This document shows, one piece after another, positions 61,182-64,000 of a stretch of 64,000 nucleotides of DNA. Positions within the stretch are counted from its first letter, which is position 1. Each line of letters opens with the position of its first letter. Made by a program: the position numbers and the translations under genes. The stretch covers positions 70,816 through 134,815 of the forward strand of contig VCMS01000228.1 of the NCBI GenBank assembly GCA_022539475.1. The letters run 5' to 3'. This stretch comes from Gracilaria domingensis. Taxonomy: Eukaryota; Rhodophyta; Florideophyceae; Gracilariales; Gracilariaceae. Under the pieces are notes generated by a model. The model did no database searches and had not been told where the DNA came from. It worked only from the letters and a program-made list of their open reading frames with translations.

Positions 61182-61482
61182 ATCTGTGGATTACCAAGTG
61201 GTTTTGGGAAGGGAGGATTTGGAAGTCACGAGATACCCGAGTGGTTTGGTTCCCGTTGCCGAAGCAATTGGCTCCGACGCCAGTTACCTAAATGGAGAAA
61301 CGGGGCGCGCGCTACCCAAATAGGGCGCCGAGCGCTCCACCAAGTGGTCACCCCATACGGGGTTCAGTGTCCTATCCGGTGTTGGATAACCCGGAGGACC
61401 TGATTCGGAAGGAACGCCCACCGAGGGGGAAGAAGGTAGACCGAGAGGCTGGGGCCCCTCGACCCTTCCCCGGGCTGACCAA

Positions 61483-62880
61483 GTGGACGGAGGAGCAGGC
61501 TCCGCAAGGGCGGAGCCCGCTCCTGTAACAACCCCAGTGGTAGACCAAATGGAGGTGCCAGTCGGACCGCGACTGGACTTGGACGAGGTCACCCGAGTGG
61601 TAGTTGATCGAGCCTCCCAGGAGGTCCTCGACAAGGTACCTGTGGTGGTGTTACAGTACCTCGAAAACGAGGTGCGAGGACACATCGACCGATTGGTTAT
61701 GCTGGCTCTGCAGCAGCAGGGGGCTAAGCTTCAACCTGAGATGGTGGCCCAGGCCGCGCTCATGAAGCAAGCTCCCCCGCCTGCAGTAGACGCCACCAAA
61801 CCACTTGGTATTCTCCACCCTAACCTTCCTACACAACCGACTGGTGAAGGATTTATCGACCGTATGGGGAAAGAGGCAGAGCCTCCAGGGATGGAGGGCC
61901 CGAGGTACGTTTACCTCCCCCAACCTACTGGTGTAGCTCCGTCAGGACCAAGTGGTGGAGACCCTGATGGAGATTCGTCGAGCTCAGGAGACGAGCGTCG
62001 ACGTAAACAAAATGGTAAGAAGAAGAAAACCAAAAGGCGAAAGAGAAAGAGTCGCCGGTCGGACTCGGACTCTTCGTCCTCAGACACCGATTCGGATTCG
62101 TCAGGAGACGACGACCGTACAGGTTCATGACGCAAGAGGAAGGACTCTCGCAAGAAGAAAGGAAAGAATCCCCGCAAGGGTAAGACCAAAAGGTATAACG
62201 ATTCGGACTCAACTTCCGACGAGGAGACTGACCTAGAGGTGCTTACGCCGCTCAATGATTTATTCACCAAAGCGGTTGACTATCGTACCTATAGGTTAGA
62301 GAACAGACAGGCTGAGTATACCAAAGAGGTAGCTCAGAAGATAACGAAGCATCATAGGAAGCTTCGTTTCCAACTGGGTGAAACTCGCTTTAGCGGGGAT
62401 GACCCTATTGCGATCATTGATTTCCTTCAAAGGTTCAAGATCGCTTGTGATCAGAATGGGTTTTCAGAGGCAGCAGCCATGTGGCTGTTTCAATTCTACC
62501 TAACTGGTCAGGCTGGAGCGTTGCTCCACAGCCGCCTCCAAGGAAACACCATGGCGGTGGACGAAGACCAAACGGAAATGTTGACAACATACCCACAGGT
62601 GGTTAACTTCCTACTGGAAACCTACGCGACCGATGAGGTAATCCAGGAGGCGTACGCAGAGGTGCTTGCGTACCGCCAGCGCGCGGGACAAACCGAATTG
62701 GAATTCGCTCGCTCCTTATGGGCATTAGCCTCCCGCTGTGGAAGCGTCTTTACTACCAAAAGGTTGAAATCGATGTACGCCGACAACGTGGCGAAGTCTA
62801 TCCGATCACAGGTTCGTAACTACCTAGCTACCAACCGCACGGTCGACTACAACGCACTAGCCCGCCATGCACAGGACTAG
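61483..62880 (+). pseudogene. gag: gag of the second element, interrupted by an in-frame TGA
   Basis: One frame from about 61483 to TAG 62878-62880, broken only by TGA at 62128-62130 in a Lys/Arg/Ser/Asp-rich stretch. The C-terminal part has the capsid domain: FSGDDPIAIIDFLQRFKIAC, WLFQFYLTGQAGALL, VVNFLLETYATDEVIQEA, parallel to the gag of the first element. The frame is lost after 62880. Confidence 0.75.
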
Positions 62881-64000
62881 GTGACACCGTTCGGTCAGGG
62901 CCAGGAAGGACTCCGCACCACTCGGCAAACCATCGAAGGAGAAAGGAAAGACCAGGCGGTCAGTGTTTGACGTAGAGGAAGAGGAGACCACTACGGAGGA
63001 GGCGTCCACACAATACGCCTCCCAGGGTCACCCAGTCCACTTGGTGCATGCGCAACCGACAACTCGATCGCACGGTAATACCTCTTGGTCCAGCTCGCTA
63101 TCCAGCGAGCCACCCTCAAGACAAACCTCAGCTCCACCATCACAGGTATCCGTACCGGTCAGCCCGTCCTAGCGGTACCATTCAAGCAATATGGTGAACA
63201 AGGACCATCCCCGCAGCAACGGAGTGCAGTACCTACTGGAGCCGTCCCCCATCGCGCGGGGACCCCACAACCGGCAATCTCCTCTGTTGGTTCTGTTTGT
63301 CGCCCCACCACTTGGCAACAGCGTGCCCAAGTGTGGCTCCGCAGAACAGGAACGCTCTCCTGACTGCTCGCCAGCAGAACCACCAGGATATATTTGGGCC
63401 CCCGGCACGGAGCGCAGGCACGGGACACGCAAATGCGCGACCCAATGCAGCCACACCTCATCAGGTACACCTCGTCACGGAGCAGGACCAAACGGATCCC
63501 GCCCCGCAGGCGGAAAACGCCGAACAGTTGGGATAGAGGCCTTCCCCAACTGTCCGAAGACGGAAGGCCTTCCAGAACCAAGTGGTGCAAGTATGGACAA
63601 TTACCCATTGGTTACAGGGGAGGAGAGCCTCATGGACGGCACCGAACCGATATGCTTCTCAAGCATAGTAACTATAAGGTAAACGTCACCCTCGGGTTTA
63701 CTTCTAACCACTTGGTACCATGCGTCACTGTCCTGGACACCGGGGCAGGACCTAATTGGTGAATGCCAAACTATTAACTAACAGACAACTTAATAAGCTT
63801 CAGCCATGTACATTAACTAACCCACTGGTTGACGCCAACAACAGACCACTAACCGTCATGGGAGCGCTTACCATAATGGTATTGATTGACACCATGAGGG
63901 TCCGAGTTCGCTTCATAGTCGTAACCAACTGGCAATACAGACTGTATCCTCGGCACAACTTTTATTAGACCAGTATTGTCAGGGCCAATTTTTCCACTCT
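62881..64000 (+). pseudogene. frameshifted end of gag and start of pol (zinc knuckle, protease) of the second element
   Basis: A zinc knuckle CWFCLSPHHLATAC is readable at about 63283-63324. Protease active site VLDTGAGPN occurs near 63730, followed by a frameshift (near 63760) after which LVDANNRPLTVMGALTIM parallels the protease of the first element. At least two more frame changes occur before 64000. Confidence 0.65.

Larger units (their letters stand above)
60626..63716. repeat. dispersed 10-bp palindrome ACCANNTGGT, ten exact copies
   Basis: Exact copies at 60626, 60877, 60937, 61024, 61193, 61339, 61800, 61947, 63577 and 63707. Most are ACCAAGTGGT or its complement ACCACTTGGT. Several more have one mismatch (for example 61477, 61553, 63307). 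They occur in leader and coding sequence alike and were not seen in the first element. Confidence 0.8.
60116..64000 (+). mobile_element. 5' part of a second, decayed Ty3/gypsy element (right end outside window)
   Basis: A primer-binding site at 61164 (TGGTCTCCCGACCTAGAA) follows a CA at 61157-61158, the probable end of its 5' LTR. The left LTR border cannot be fixed without the other LTR; TG starts near 60363 or 60754 are possible, and some of 60116-60360 may be host DNA. A perfect 9-bp hairpin (CTCGGGGGT/ACCCCCGAG, 60839-60861) lies inside. Gag and the start of pol follow, with stops and frameshifts, so the copy is inactive. Ten ACCANNTGGT palindromes are scattered in it. Confidence 0.8.

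Noticed and set aside
61483-62880. Stop-codon read-through of the second element's gag as a regulated event
   Set aside because: Further frameshifts downstream show general decay, so the TGA is most simply a mutation.

Overview
The window looks like nuclear DNA of a photosynthetic eukaryote, most likely a red alga or another intron-poor alga (inference). It encodes eukaryote-specific proteins (RNA polymerase II largest subunit, TFIID subunit TAF4, the mitochondrial complex I subunit NDUFS4, a MAPKK-like kinase, a cyclin, NAA50) together with plastid-type proteins (phytoene synthase, a plastid-type DnaJ zinc-finger protein). Most genes are single-exon. The few introns recognised are short (66-194 nt) with ordinary GT-AG ends. 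Genes are packed as head-to-head and tail-to-tail pairs with little shared space.

Bases 1-40,000 are the gene-bearing part. In order: the end of a Lys-rich protein, a Ser/Thr kinase head-to-head with a small LYR-motif gene, a charged nuclear-type protein, a 2-oxoglutarate/Fe(II) oxygenase, two membrane proteins, a DnaJ-type zinc-finger protein, phytoene synthase, an all-helical protein head-to-head with NDUFS4, TAF4, RPB1, a PHO80/U-type cyclin, NAA50 tail-to-tail with mitochondrial MnmE/GTPBP3, and an alpha/beta hydrolase tail-to-tail with dihydroorotase. TAF4 and RPB1 lie next to each other and both serve Pol II transcription. The rest are housekeeping functions of mitochondrion, plastid and nucleus.

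Bases 40,000-48,000 are an accessory zone. It holds a membrane-anchored beta-propeller-type protein, a decayed partial copy of that gene, several relics of the 3' end of a non-LTR retrotransposon, and a Regnase-like (NYN) nuclease.

Bases 48,158-60,110 are one complete Ty3/gypsy LTR retrotransposon of 11,953 bp with 974-bp LTRs that differ at only about 5 sites and a TTCTC target duplication. It has gag and pol in overlapping frames (-1), a chromodomain ORF displaced from the integrase, two ORFs on the opposite strand joined by an ATGA overlap, and three exact copies of a 14-nt polypurine motif. From roughly 60.3 kb to the window end lies the 5' part of a second, decayed gypsy element. It uses the same unusual tRNA primer site and is studded with a 10-bp palindrome, ACCANNTGGT.
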